Of a stretch of 64,000 bases of DNA, positions 34,552-43,302 are shown piece by piece. The stretch lies in contig CAWJUU010000007.1 in NCBI GenBank assembly GCA_963846165.1, positions 434,001 to 498,000 of the forward strand, given 5' to 3'. Below the pieces are notes generated by a model. The model worked only from the letters and a program-made list of their open reading frames with translations. It was not told the DNA's origin and ran no database searches. How positions within the stretch are numbered: the first letter of the stretch is position 1; each line of letters opens with the position of its first letter. This stretch comes from WHSW01 sp963846165 (GTDB lineage Bacteria; Actinomycetota; Thermoleophilia; Solirubrobacterales; 70-9). The position numbers and the translations under genes are program-made.

Positions 34552-35433
34552 ATGAACGGAACCCCCGCGACAAGCGCCGGACCGCTCGGTGTGATCACCG
34601 GGACACCCCTCACTCGGCCCGAGCGCCAGGCCCTGCACCGAGCGCTGCTGGTCGGACGTGGCCTCGAGCGGGTGCTGGCCAGCCTCCGCGGCCGCGTCGG
34701 GGCAGCGACGAGCGGCGAGCTGGAGGCCGTCCTGGCCGCGATCGCCGCAGCCGCCGGGCTCGAGCCGGGCGATCGATTGATCGTCCCCCACACCCTGCTC
34801 GCGGCCCACCTCCCGGCCGGAGCATCCCCGGCGGAGATCGCCGCCGCTCGACTCGGCGAGAGGCCCGGCCCGAGCGACGACCAGCGCCTGCGTGCCGGGG
34901 TCGGGCCCCAGAGCCCAGTCGGGCTCGCGGTCGGCTCGGCGTTCGCCCTGCGCTACGGCGGCGCCGACGCCGCGGCGGTGGCGCTCGTCGATCGCCGCTG
35001 GGCCGAGGTGCAGGAGTGCCGGAGCGCGCTCGCGCTCGCTCGTGAGTTGGCGCTGCCGCTGGTCGTCGTCGCGATCGACGGCGGTGCGGTCTCCGAAGGC
35101 GTCGCTTCCGTCGTCGACCGCCGCGACTTCGAGGCGGTGCTCGCCGCCGTGCGGGCGGCGATCGCAGGCGCCCACGGCGACCGCGGGCCCTCACTCGTCG
35201 TCTGTGCCGCGGTGCCGGCATCGGAGTCGCGCGAGAACCAGCTGCCGCCCTTCCGCAGCAGAATCGACGACCCGCTGCTCGCCTACGAGCGCTCGCTGAT
35301 GATCAACGGCTTCTCGCGCGCCGACCTCGATGTCGTGCGCCGCGACGCGACCCGTGAGCTCGACGAAGCGCTCGGCGATCGGATCGCGCTGACCCTCGGC
35401 AGCCGGATCGCGGCCGGCGGGGTGCCGGCATGA
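34552..35433 (+). CDS. Degenerate E1 alpha-like protein without the thiamine diphosphate motif
   Basis: 293 residues, about 90 shorter than the intact E1 alpha at 38089. Shared landmarks are LTRPERQALHRALLVGRGLE, EPGDRLIVPHTLLAAHLPAG, PQSPVGLAVGSAFALRYGG, LALPLVVVAID and the C-terminal DDPLLAYERSLMINGFS. The Mg-TPP motif (GDG or GEG, then Asn about 25 residues on) is replaced by LVDRRWAEVQE and IDGGA, and the GGKDGNMHF loop is gone. The protein cannot bind TPP-Mg in the known way. No frameshift or stop interrupts it; the stop overlaps the next start (ATGA). It reads as a maintained pseudoenzyme; function unknown. Confidence 0.75.
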   Translation: MNGTPATSAGPLGVITGTPLTRPERQALHRALLVGRGLERVLASLRGRVGAATSGELEAVLAAIAAAAGLEPGDRLIVPHTLLAAHLPAGASPAEIAAARLGERPGPSDDQRLRAGVGPQSPVGLAVGSAFALRYGGADAAAVALVDRRWAEVQECRSALALARELALPLVVVAIDGGAVSEGVASVVDRRDFEAVLAAVRAAIAGAHGDRGPSLVVCAAVPASESRENQLPPFRSRIDDPLLAYERSLMINGFSRADLDVVRRDATRELDEALGDRIALTLGSRIAAGGVPA

Positions 35434-36389
35434 CGAGCGTCACCGGTACTCGGATCAGCTTCGACGAGGCGATCGCCGAGGCGCTGCGGATGGAGATGCA
35501 CCGCGACCCCTCGATGGTGATCTTCTCCGCGACCTCGAACGGCGTTGCCGGGCAGCTCGCCAACCTGTTCGGCCCAGAGCGGGTGATCGAGACGCATGCG
35601 GTCGGCGCTCCGATCGTGCTCGCCGCCTCGGGCGCGGCCGAGGAGGGGATGCGGCCGGTCTGTGAGCTGGGCCCGGCCGAGGCCGGGCCCGCGGCGCTCG
35701 ATCAGATCGCCGAGCTGGCGGCGATCCACGCCGCCAACCTCGGGACCATGAGGCCGCTCACCGTGCGCCTGTCCTGGGGCGATCCGCTCGCCGCAGGCGG
35801 GGTCGCGGCGACCGACCCGCTCTGCTGGCTGCTCGGCGCCGAGGGCCTCAAGGTCGTCGCGCCGGCCACCGCCGCCGACGCGAAGGGGCTGACGATCGCC
35901 GCGGTTCGCGACCCCGACCCGGTCTGCGTGCTCGAGCACGCAGCGTTGCGTGCGGCGATCGATCCTGTGCCGGAGGGCGCCCACCTGGTCGAGATCGGCC
36001 GTGCCCGGCTCGTCTGCGAGGGGGCAGCGATGACGATCGTCACGCACGGGGCCGCGGTCGCGGTCGCCGAGCAGACGATCTCCGATCACGACCTGGACGC
36101 CGACCTGCTCGACCTGAGAACGCTTCAACCGCTCGATTCGGCCGCCGTGCTGACGAGCGTCCGCAAGACCGGCAGGGTGCTGTTCGTCGAGCCGCTCGCC
36201 GCAGCACACAGGGTCACCGCCGAGCTCGTCTCCGCCGTCTGGGAGGAGGCATTCGAGTACCTCGACGCGCCGCCTCGCAGGGTCCGCCTTGGAGAGCCGG
36301 CGACGGTGATCGCGGTAAATGGGGCCGGACCACGTTCTGAAGATGTCGAAACCATCAAGGGGGCAAGTCGTGAGCTACTCGCGTACTGA
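35430..36389 (+). CDS. Degenerate E1 beta-like protein lacking catalytic Glu and His
   Basis: 319 residues, full family length. It aligns along its length with the intact E1 beta at 39246: GMRPVCELGPAEAGPAALDQ, GLKVVAPATAADAKGL, VRDPDPVCVLEHAALR, DLRTLQPLDSAAVLTSVRKT and the C-terminal SRELLAY. The TPP-activating Glu (TPLAENAIIG in the intact copy) is replaced in THAVGAPIVL, and the catalytic His (GGPFHSQNPEAW) is Ala or Val in AGGVAATDPLCW. The GEDIGAFGGAF motif is SATSNGVAGQL. ATG 35430 overlaps the previous stop. Confidence 0.8.
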   Translation: MTSVTGTRISFDEAIAEALRMEMHRDPSMVIFSATSNGVAGQLANLFGPERVIETHAVGAPIVLAASGAAEEGMRPVCELGPAEAGPAALDQIAELAAIHAANLGTMRPLTVRLSWGDPLAAGGVAATDPLCWLLGAEGLKVVAPATAADAKGLTIAAVRDPDPVCVLEHAALRAAIDPVPEGAHLVEIGRARLVCEGAAMTIVTHGAAVAVAEQTISDHDLDADLLDLRTLQPLDSAAVLTSVRKTGRVLFVEPLAAAHRVTAELVSAVWEEAFEYLDAPPRRVRLGEPATVIAVNGAGPRSEDVETIKGASRELLAY

Positions 36390-36984
36390 GGACGAGACCA
36401 CCGGCACAGTCGAGGTGACGATGCCCAATACCGGTTCCAGCCGGGGGGCGACCGTGGTCGCCTGGCTCAAGCGGCCGGGTGAGGAGGTCGACGCCGACGA
36501 GCCGATCTGTCTCGTCTCCTGGGATGAGGTCACGGCGGAGGTTGGCTCGCCCGCGGCGGGAGTCCTGCGAATGCTCGCCGTCGCGCCGGGCGACGCCGTG
36601 CCGGTCGGCACCTCGCTCGCGGTGATCGACGTCGGCATGCGGTCGCGCGACATGGGCGAGCCCGAGCCCGAGCGCGCACCGGTTCCCGAGCCCGCACCGG
36701 TTGCCGAGCCCGCACCGGTTGCCGAGCCCGAGTCCCCGCGGGTCGGGGTGCAGGCCGCCACGGCCGCGGCCGAGGCCGACGCGCAGCTCGCCCCCAAGAC
36801 CTTGGTGCCCGAGTCGCTGATCCGCAACGCGCCGATCGACGACGCCGGGAGCATCGAGCCGGGCGAGTTCCTCTCACCGGCCGTTCGCCGCTTCGCCCGC
36901 GAGCATGACGTCGATCCGCGCCAGGTCGCAGGGAGCGGCCGCGACGGGCGCGTCTCGCTGCGCGATCTCGCAGCCGGCGACTGA
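36370..36984 (+). CDS. E2-like protein with lysine-less lipoyl domain and no acyltransferase domain
   Basis: 204 residues. Residues 12-90 are a lipoyl-like beta domain (TVEVTMPNTG, VAWLKRPGEEVDADEPI, SPAAGVLRMLAVAPGDAVPVG). The lysine that carries lipoate (TTDKVDVE in the intact E2) is Glu53 here (SWDEVTAE). A Pro/Glu/Ala linker with repeated PEPAPVAEPAPVAEP follows, then a subunit-binding domain (LSPAVRRFAREHDVDPRQV, SGRDGRVSLRDL). The protein stops there, so the catalytic core is absent. GTG 36370 lies 20 bases inside the E1 beta-like gene, exactly as in the intact set (40192). Confidence 0.8.
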   Translation: MSYSRTEDETTGTVEVTMPNTGSSRGATVVAWLKRPGEEVDADEPICLVSWDEVTAEVGSPAAGVLRMLAVAPGDAVPVGTSLAVIDVGMRSRDMGEPEPERAPVPEPAPVAEPAPVAEPESPRVGVQAATAAAEADAQLAPKTLVPESLIRNAPIDDAGSIEPGEFLSPAVRRFAREHDVDPRQVAGSGRDGRVSLRDLAAGD

Positions 36985-37002
36985 TAGCTTCGCCGTCGGC
37001 AA

Positions 37003-37845
37003 TCAGCAGCTCTGCTTGACGTCGCGGCCGAAGCCGCCGAGGCAGCGGTCGCGCCCCGGGCCGCCCCGCAGCAGGTCGGGCCGCAACCCGCCGAAGAGCC
37101 GGTCGCGGCCGGAGCCGCCGCCGACGTCGTCGCCTCCGTTACCGCCGCGAACGGCGTCGCCGCCGGACTTTCCGCGGAGCACGTCGACGTCGGCCATCCC
37201 TCGGAGGTCGTCGTCGCCCGCGCCGCCGCAGATCAGGTCGTTGCCGGCGAGCCCGGCAACGGCGTCGTCGCCGGCGAGGGCGGCGACCACGTCACGATGG
37301 TCGGTGCCGGTGAGCGTGTCGTTGCCGTCGGTACCGACGACGGTTGCGTCGGTCCCCTCGCAGTCGGGCGGATCCGGAGGCGCCGCGATCGCCGTGGTCT
37401 GCGACTGCGAATTGTTTCCGGGACGCGGATCGGGCAGCGCGCTCTGCACCGACGCGGCGTTGGTGATCGAACCCCTCTTCTTGTTCACCACTGCGTCAAT
37501 CGAGATCGACCAGGAGGCGTCCACCGCGAGCGAGGCGAGCTCGCAGACCACCTTGTGCGGGTTCGGGTTGCAGCTCCCGCCCGCCGGCGTCGCCGAGACC
37601 ACGGTCGTACCTCCCGGCAGGTTGTCGGTCATCGCCACATCGGTCGCTGTCGCGGGTCCCGCGTTGCGAACCTCGATCGTGTAGGTGAGCGTCGCTCCGG
37701 TGGCAACCGGATCGACGCTGTCGAGATTTGTCAGCGACAGATCGGCCTCCAGCTCTCCTCGAGCGGGGCCGCTGGCCGGCAGAGCCAGCGCCACGAGCGC
37801 GGCGACGGCGGCGATCAGTCCCGCACGGGTTCCCGCGTCACGCAT
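37003..37845 (-). CDS. Secreted DUF11 plus RTX calcium-binding repeat protein
   Basis: 280 residues. A signal peptide (GLIAAVAALVALALPASG) is followed by a DUF11 immunoglobulin-like domain (DLSLTNLDSVDPVATGATLT, YTIEVRNAGPATATDVAMTD). The C-terminal third has hemolysin-type nonapeptide repeats (GTDGNDTLTG, GGAGDDDLRG, GGSGRDRLFG, GGPGRDRCLG), which fold on calcium. It ends at KQSC. Probably a cell-surface protein. ATG 37845 follows GGGGAAGAGGA. It lies on the opposite strand between the degenerate and intact dehydrogenase sets. Confidence 0.82.
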   Translation of the reverse strand: MRDAGTRAGLIAAVAALVALALPASGPARGELEADLSLTNLDSVDPVATGATLTYTIEVRNAGPATATDVAMTDNLPGGTTVVSATPAGGSCNPNPHKVVCELASLAVDASWSISIDAVVNKKRGSITNAASVQSALPDPRPGNNSQSQTTAIAAPPDPPDCEGTDATVVGTDGNDTLTGTDHRDVVAALAGDDAVAGLAGNDLICGGAGDDDLRGMADVDVLRGKSGGDAVRGGNGGDDVGGGSGRDRLFGGLRPDLLRGGPGRDRCLGGFGRDVKQSC

Positions 37846-38011
37846 TCCTCTTCCCCAAACACCCAAGCGCGCTCGATGATGCGGAGGCTTGAAACGTCGG
37901 CGATCGGGAATACAATTGCTGTAGCGATTCACACGAATCAGCAGTTCGCGTGATCCAGACATAGGGAGCGAGGGCGGAACCCCCCGGTCCCAGCGTCCAG
38001 TAGGCGCCGCG

Positions 38012-38060
38012 GAGGAGATCCCGAAGCGGCGAGAGCCAGGTCAGTCCGAGGAGATCCCGA
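38012..38060 (+). repeat. Direct repeat GAGGAGATCCCGA upstream of the bkd operon
   Basis: Identical 13-base copies at 38012-38024 and 38048-38060, 36 bases apart, the second ending 28 bases before the E1 alpha ATG. A possible paired regulator site; the rest of 37846-38088 shows no gene. Confidence 0.45.
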
Positions 38061-38088
38061 GGGCGGCCCGACACGAAGGACGGAGAGA

Positions 38089-39246
38089 ATGGAGCCAGGC
38101 AATGGCGCTGTCGCGAGCGAGCGCGCACGCGGCGAGATCGCGCGCCTCGACGCCCCCCCGAGCCGCGACACCCCCGGACACGAAGCGGAGGACGTGGCGG
38201 CACGCGGTTCGTATTTGAAGCGCCAGGACAGGGAGCAGCTGTTCCGCTTCATGGTGATGATGAGGGCCGCGGAGGAGCGTGCGATCACCCTTTATCGGCA
38301 GGGCAAGGTACCGGGCAGCTTCTACGACGGCTGCGGGCAGGAGGCGATCTCGGTCGGCTCGTCGTTCGTACTCCGGCCCGAAGATCGAATGTGCATCCTG
38401 CACCGCGACCTGGGAGCCCACTTCGTCCGCGGCCTGACCCCGGACCGCTACCTTGGCAACTACATGGGGCGGACCTCGGGGGTCACCGGGGGCAAGGACG
38501 GCAACATGCACTTCGGCGACCGCGACCTCGGCTGCGTCGGGATGGTCTCGATGCTCCCCGACATGGCGCTGGTCGCGAGCGGGATGGCGCTCGCGTTCAA
38601 GCTCCGTCGCGAACCTCGAGTGGCGATGACCTACTTCGGCGAGGGCTCCTCGGCGAACGGGCAGTGGCACGAGGCGATGAACTTCGCCGGCGTCCAGAGC
38701 CTGCCGATCGTCTTCGTGCTCGAGAACAACCAGTTCGCTTACTCGACGCCGAACGAGCTCGAGTTCGCGGTCGACCCGGTGGAACGGGCGCGCGTCTACG
38801 GGTTCCCCGGGGTGAAGGTCGACGGCAACGACGTCGAGGCGGTGTTCGAGGCAGCGCGGTCAGCGGCCGAGCGCGCACGGAGCGGCGAGGGGCCGACGCT
38901 GATCGAGTGCGTGACGATGCGCATGCACGGCCACGGCGCGCACGACGACATGAGCTACGTGCCGAAGGAGATGTTCGAGGAGTGGGCGCGACGCGACCCG
39001 ATCGAGCGCTACGCGGAGCGACTGGTGGGCGAGCACGGATTCAGCACCGGCGAGCTGGAGCAGATCCGCGCCGAGGTCAAGGAGTACGTGGACGGGTGCG
39101 CGAAGACCGCGCTCGAGGCGCCGATGCCCGATCCGGCCACTGCAGGCGAGGGCGTCTTCGCCGACGAGCTCACCCCGCTCGGCGACGGGAGGGCGCCGTG
39201 GTCGCGCTGGACAGAGCGCCCGGAGGCGGTCGGGAACGCCGCGTGA
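38089..39246 (+). CDS. bkdA: Branched-chain 2-oxoacid dehydrogenase E1 alpha
   Basis: 385 residues. TPP-dependent decarboxylase chain. Motifs: RAAEERAITLYRQGKVPGSF, HRDLGAHFVRG, GGKDGNMHFGD, the Mg-TPP motif as YFGEGSSANGQWHEAMN with VLENNQFAYST, and MHGHGAHDDMSYVP. GEG in place of GDG is common in this subgroup. The branched-chain assignment rests on the Leu/Val dehydrogenase four genes later; acetoin or pyruvate is the alternative. The stop shares a base with the E1 beta start. Confidence 0.85.
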   Translation: MEPGNGAVASERARGEIARLDAPPSRDTPGHEAEDVAARGSYLKRQDREQLFRFMVMMRAAEERAITLYRQGKVPGSFYDGCGQEAISVGSSFVLRPEDRMCILHRDLGAHFVRGLTPDRYLGNYMGRTSGVTGGKDGNMHFGDRDLGCVGMVSMLPDMALVASGMALAFKLRREPRVAMTYFGEGSSANGQWHEAMNFAGVQSLPIVFVLENNQFAYSTPNELEFAVDPVERARVYGFPGVKVDGNDVEAVFEAARSAAERARSGEGPTLIECVTMRMHGHGAHDDMSYVPKEMFEEWARRDPIERYAERLVGEHGFSTGELEQIRAEVKEYVDGCAKTALEAPMPDPATAGEGVFADELTPLGDGRAPWSRWTERPEAVGNAA

Positions 39247-40211
39247 TGGCTGAGCTGACCTACCTCGAGGCGATCTCGGACGGCCTGCGCGAGGAGATGC
39301 GCCGGGACGAGACCGTGTTCTGCATCGGCGAGGACATCGGCGCCTTCGGCGGCGCGTTCAAGGTCACCGACGGGTTCATGGAGGAGTTCGGCGCCGATCG
39401 GGTGCTCGACACCCCGCTGGCCGAGAACGCGATCATCGGCAGCGCCGTCGGCGCCGCGGTCGAGGGCCTGCGGCCGGTGTGCGAGATGCAGTTCGCCGAC
39501 TTCATCTCCTGCGGCTTCGACCAGCTCGTCAACGTTGCCGCAAAGCTCCATTACCGCCAGGGCATCGCGGTGCCGATGGTGGTCCGCCTGCCCTCCGGCG
39601 GCGGCTTCAGCGGTGGCCCGTTCCACTCCCAGAACCCCGAGGCCTGGTTCCTGCAGTCGCCCGGCCTCAAGGTCGTAGCGCCGGCGACTGCGGCGGACGC
39701 CAAGGGCCTGCTGACGGCGGCGATCCGCGACCCGAACCCGGTCTGCTATCTCGAGCACAAGGGCCTCTACCGCTACGTCAAGGGCGAGGTCCCGGAGGGA
39801 GATCACGCGGTCGCGCTCGGCGAGGCTCGCGTCGCCCGAGAGGGCGAGGAGATGACCGTGATCACCTACGGCTCGGCCGTCCACCTGGCGCTCGACGCCG
39901 CCGAGGAGCTCGGCGAGGACATCGAGGTGATCGACCTGCGATCGCTGTGCCCGCTCGATACCGACGCGATCCTGGCGAGCGCGCGGAAGACCGGCAAGGT
40001 GCTTGTCGCCCACGAGGCGACTCAGTCGTGCGGGGTGGGAGCGGAGGTCGCCGCACTGGTCGCTGCCGAGGCCTTCGAGGACCTCGACGCTCCGGTGCGG
40101 CGGCTTACCGCTCCCGACGTCCCGATCCCGTTCAGCCCACCGCTCGAGCAGGCCGTCCTGCCCCAGCTCGAGGACATGAAGGAGGCCTGCCGTGAGCTCC
40201 TCGCCTACTGA
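39246..40211 (+). CDS. bkdB: Branched-chain 2-oxoacid dehydrogenase E1 beta
   Basis: 321 residues. GEDIGAFGGAFKVTDGFMEEF, the TPP-activating Glu in DTPLAENAIIGSAVGAA, the catalytic His in GGPFHSQNPEAWF and LEHKGLYRYVKGEVPEGD are intact. It forms the alpha2beta2 E1 with the preceding product. The last 20 bases overlap the E2 start. Confidence 0.92.
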   Translation: MAELTYLEAISDGLREEMRRDETVFCIGEDIGAFGGAFKVTDGFMEEFGADRVLDTPLAENAIIGSAVGAAVEGLRPVCEMQFADFISCGFDQLVNVAAKLHYRQGIAVPMVVRLPSGGGFSGGPFHSQNPEAWFLQSPGLKVVAPATAADAKGLLTAAIRDPNPVCYLEHKGLYRYVKGEVPEGDHAVALGEARVAREGEEMTVITYGSAVHLALDAAEELGEDIEVIDLRSLCPLDTDAILASARKTGKVLVAHEATQSCGVGAEVAALVAAEAFEDLDAPVRRLTAPDVPIPFSPPLEQAVLPQLEDMKEACRELLAY

Positions 40212-41439
40212 GACCACGGTCGAGGTGACGATGCCCAAGATGGGGATCAGCGTCTCCGAGGGGACGATCCTCGAGTGGCGCAAGCAGCCCGGCGACTGGG
40301 TCGAGGCCGACGAGACGATCGCCGACGTGACCACCGACAAGGTGGACGTCGAGATCCCCTCGCCCGCGAGCGGCCGCCTGGCCCGGATCGTCGCCGAGCC
40401 CGGCGAGAGCGTCCCGGTCGGCGAGCCGATCGCGGAGATCGATCCCGCCGCGAAGCCGGGTGCGGCGCATCCGGATGAGCAAGCAGCAGGCAACAAGCAA
40501 CAAGCAGCCGCTTCCACGGCGCCGCTGGATCATGAGACCGACAGGTCCGGCTTCTATTCGCCGGTGGTTCGCCGAGTTGCCGACAAGCACGGGGTGAACC
40601 TCGAGGAGATCGAGGGGACCGGGATCGGCGGCCGGGTGCGCAAGAAGGACGTCCTCGAGCACATCACGGATGCCGGCAACGGACACCCAAAGCCTGCGCC
40701 GGTCCTGCACTCGGAATCGCCCTACCGGCCCGACGAGCCGGAGCCGCCCGACCAGCCCGAGCACGGCGAGGGCGAGCGGCGTGAGCCGATGTCGCCGATG
40801 CGCCAGGCGATCGCCCGCCACATGATCGAGAGCAGGCGCACCGCCGCGCACTGCACGACGATCGTCGAAGTCGACATGTCGCGGGTTGCGGCCCGGCGCA
40901 AGCAGCTTCGGGCCAGCTACCTGGCCTTCGTCGCCCGCGCCACGGTCGCGTCGCTGAACGAGTTCCCGATCCTCAACGCTTCGCTCGAGGGGGAGGAGAT
41001 CGTTCATCACGACGACGTCAACCTCGGAATCGCCGTCGCGCTCGACGACGGCCTGATCGTCCCCGTGATCCCGCGAGCCCAGTTGCTCAGCGTCCAGGGC
41101 CTGACGGAGGCGATCGCGGACGTCGCCGAGCGTGCCCGCAGCAAGCGGCTCGAGCCCGACGAGGTCCACGGCGGCACGTTCACGATCACCAACCCCGGGC
41201 AGTTTGGCGCCGTGCTGGCGACGCCGATCATCAACCAGCCGCAGGTCGGGATCCTGGACCTCGAGGCAATCGTCAAGCGACCGGTGGTGGTCGAGGGCCC
41301 CGACGGAGACTCGATCGCGATCCGGCCGATGACCTATCTCTGCATGTCCTGGGACCACCGAGTGCTCGACGGCGCCACCGCGGCGCGGTTCCTCGGCGGC
41401 ATCAAGCGCCGGCTCGAGTCCGGAACGGAGGACGAATGA
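40192..41439 (+). CDS. bkdC: Branched-chain 2-oxoacid dehydrogenase E2 acyltransferase
   Basis: 415 residues. One lipoyl domain with Lys50 (DVTTDKVDVEIPSPASG), a linker with a Gln/Ala-rich stretch (DEQAAGNKQQAAAST), a subunit-binding domain (YSPVVRRVADKHGVNLEEI, GIGGRVRKKDV), and a catalytic domain ending in MSWDHRVLDGATAARFLGG with the active-site His and Asp. It transfers the acyl group from E1 to CoA. GTG 40192. The stop overlaps the next ATG by four bases. Confidence 0.93.
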   Translation: MSSSPTETTVEVTMPKMGISVSEGTILEWRKQPGDWVEADETIADVTTDKVDVEIPSPASGRLARIVAEPGESVPVGEPIAEIDPAAKPGAAHPDEQAAGNKQQAAASTAPLDHETDRSGFYSPVVRRVADKHGVNLEEIEGTGIGGRVRKKDVLEHITDAGNGHPKPAPVLHSESPYRPDEPEPPDQPEHGEGERREPMSPMRQAIARHMIESRRTAAHCTTIVEVDMSRVAARRKQLRASYLAFVARATVASLNEFPILNASLEGEEIVHHDDVNLGIAVALDDGLIVPVIPRAQLLSVQGLTEAIADVAERARSKRLEPDEVHGGTFTITNPGQFGAVLATPIINQPQVGILDLEAIVKRPVVVEGPDGDSIAIRPMTYLCMSWDHRVLDGATAARFLGGIKRRLESGTEDE

Positions 41440-42569
41440 AGGTCGCACAGAGCCGGGTCGGCCGGATCGCGTTGGGCGGACGGCCACTGGCGCCGGTCCC
41501 CGACCCGATCGGGCCGCCCGCTCCCGCGCTCGAGCTCGACCACGAGGAGCTCGTGGTTCGCCGCGGCCGCCGAACCGGCGCGACCGTGATCGTCGCGATC
41601 CACTCGACCGTCCTCGGCCCGGCACTCGGCGGCGTCAGGATGTGGCCATACGACCTGCCCGCGGACGGAGTCGGCGACGCGCTGCGGCTCGCTCGTGGAA
41701 TGACCCACAAGGCAGCCGCGGCCGGGCTCGACCTCGGCGGCGGCAAGGGAGTGATCTGCTCGCCTTCCGGGAACGGCTCCGTGAGCCCGGTGCTGCGCCG
41801 CGAGATGCTGCTCGACTTCGCCGACTTGGTGGAGTCCGCCGAGGGCCGCTACATCACGGCCGAGGACGTCGGCGTCGGGCCCGAGGACATGGTCGCGATC
41901 GCCGAGTGCACCAACCACGTGACCGGCCTGCCGCCGGCCGCCGGCGGCACCGGGGACCCGAGCCCGTTCACGGCGATGGGCGTCGAAGCCGCGATGCGGG
42001 CCTGCGTCGCACATCGCCGCGGCACATCGGAGCTGCGCGGCCTCGGGGTCGTCGTGCTCGGGCTCGGTCATGTTGGCTCCCGGCTCGCGATGCGCCTGGC
42101 GGAGGCGGGTGCGCGCCTGACCGTGTCCGACACCGACACTCGCAAACGTGCGCTCGCCGCGCGACTCGGGGCGCGCTGGGTCGAACCGGGCGAGGGCGTC
42201 ACGACCGCGTGCGATGTGCTGGCTCCATGCGCGCTCGGCGGGGTCATCGATCGCTCCACCGCCGGCAAGCTGCGGGCGGAGATCGTCTGTGGCGCGGCCA
42301 ACAACCAGCTTGCCGCCGAGGAACTGGCTGAGGTGCTGGCAGCCCGCGGGATCCTCTACGCCCCCGACTTCATCGCCAACGCCGGCGGCCTGATCAACGT
42401 CTATCGCGAGCTGCACGGCTACGACGAGGACTGGGCGCGCGAGCACGCGCTTGGGATCGAGGAGACGATCGGGCGGATCCTGTTCGCGGCCGCGGCACGC
42501 GGGCTGACCCCGCTCGCGGCGGCCTACGAGATCGCACGCGAGCGGCTCAACTCGGCTCTGCGAAACTGA
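41436..42569 (+). CDS. Leucine/valine (Glu/Leu/Phe/Val-type) dehydrogenase
   Basis: 377 residues. An NAD-dependent amino-acid dehydrogenase that deaminates branched-chain amino acids to the oxoacids used by the preceding complex. LGPALGGVRMWPY, the catalytic Lys in LDLGGGKGVI, TAEDVGVGPEDM, the Rossmann motif VVLGLGHVGSRLAMRLAEAG and GAANNQLA match Leu/Val dehydrogenases. Residues 1-30 form a short extension. Gene order supports branched-chain catabolism. Confidence 0.88.
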   Translation: MKVAQSRVGRIALGGRPLAPVPDPIGPPAPALELDHEELVVRRGRRTGATVIVAIHSTVLGPALGGVRMWPYDLPADGVGDALRLARGMTHKAAAAGLDLGGGKGVICSPSGNGSVSPVLRREMLLDFADLVESAEGRYITAEDVGVGPEDMVAIAECTNHVTGLPPAAGGTGDPSPFTAMGVEAAMRACVAHRRGTSELRGLGVVVLGLGHVGSRLAMRLAEAGARLTVSDTDTRKRALAARLGARWVEPGEGVTTACDVLAPCALGGVIDRSTAGKLRAEIVCGAANNQLAAEELAEVLAARGILYAPDFIANAGGLINVYRELHGYDEDWAREHALGIEETIGRILFAAAARGLTPLAAAYEIARERLNSALRN

Positions 42570-42573
42570 TCGG

Positions 42574-43302
42574 ATGAGCAACGGCGAGCTCTGGGTCGTC
42601 CGTGCGGGCACACTTCCCTACGAGGAGGCGCGAGATGTGCAGAAGGCGCTCGCGGCCGCGCGCCACGCCGGGCGCGTCGCCGACCTGCTGATCCTGCTCG
42701 AGCATCCACCCGTCTACACGAAGGGGCGTCGCTCGACCGCGGACGAGCTGCCGATGGGCGAGGACTGGTACCGGATGCAGGGAATCGAGGTAACCGAAAC
42801 CGACCGCGGTGGCCGGGTCACCTACCACGGCCCCGGCCAGCTCGTCGCCTATCCGGTGATCGGCCTGCGAGAGCTTTCGGAGCCCGACGATGTGCACCGC
42901 TTCATTCGCCGGATGGAGGCGGCAATGATCGCCGCGCTCGCCGATTGGGATGTCGAGGCGGGCCTTTTCGACGGCTTGACCGGCGTCTGGGTCGGCACCT
43001 CCCCGCCACCGGGCGGCGATGGGCGCAAGATCGGCTCGATCGGCATCCACGTCCACCGCGGGGTCACCACGCACGGTCTGGCGATCAACGTCAACAACGA
43101 CCTGCAGCCGTTCGAGTGGATCGTCCCCTGCGGGATCGAGGCCTGCCGGATGACCTCGCTCGGGCGCGAGCTGGGCGCGGAGCAGGACCTCGCCGCATTC
43201 GCCACGACCGTGGCCCGGCGACTCGGCGAGGCATATGAGCGCGAGCCGGTCGAGCGCGAGTGGGACGAGGTAGTCGGCCCGCTAGCGTTGGAGGCGGCAT
43301 GA
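42574..43302 (+). CDS. lipB: Octanoyltransferase LipB
   Basis: 242 residues. It moves octanoate from acyl-carrier protein to lipoyl domains. RGGRVTYHGPGQLVAYPVI, KIGSIGIHVHRGVTTHG and the catalytic Cys/Lys region WIVPCGIEACRMTSLG are present. It starts four bases after the dehydrogenase stop and overlaps lipA by four bases. It provides the substrate for LipA, completing the E2 proteins of this operon. Confidence 0.95.
   Translation: MSNGELWVVRAGTLPYEEARDVQKALAAARHAGRVADLLILLEHPPVYTKGRRSTADELPMGEDWYRMQGIEVTETDRGGRVTYHGPGQLVAYPVIGLRELSEPDDVHRFIRRMEAAMIAALADWDVEAGLFDGLTGVWVGTSPPPGGDGRKIGSIGIHVHRGVTTHGLAINVNNDLQPFEWIVPCGIEACRMTSLGRELGAEQDLAAFATTVARRLGEAYEREPVEREWDEVVGPLALEAA

Noticed and set aside
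34552..36984. Degenerate dehydrogenase genes as ordinary decaying pseudogenes
   Set aside because: No stop codon, frameshift or codon-bias loss is seen over 2.4 kb; overlaps and ribosome-binding sites are retained. Recent decay would not remove all catalytic residues while keeping every frame.
37080..37300. Short repeated units that could suggest a CRISPR array
   Set aside because: They are codon-level repeats of GGxGxD calcium-binding nonapeptides in the RTX protein, with no constant repeat-spacer pattern.
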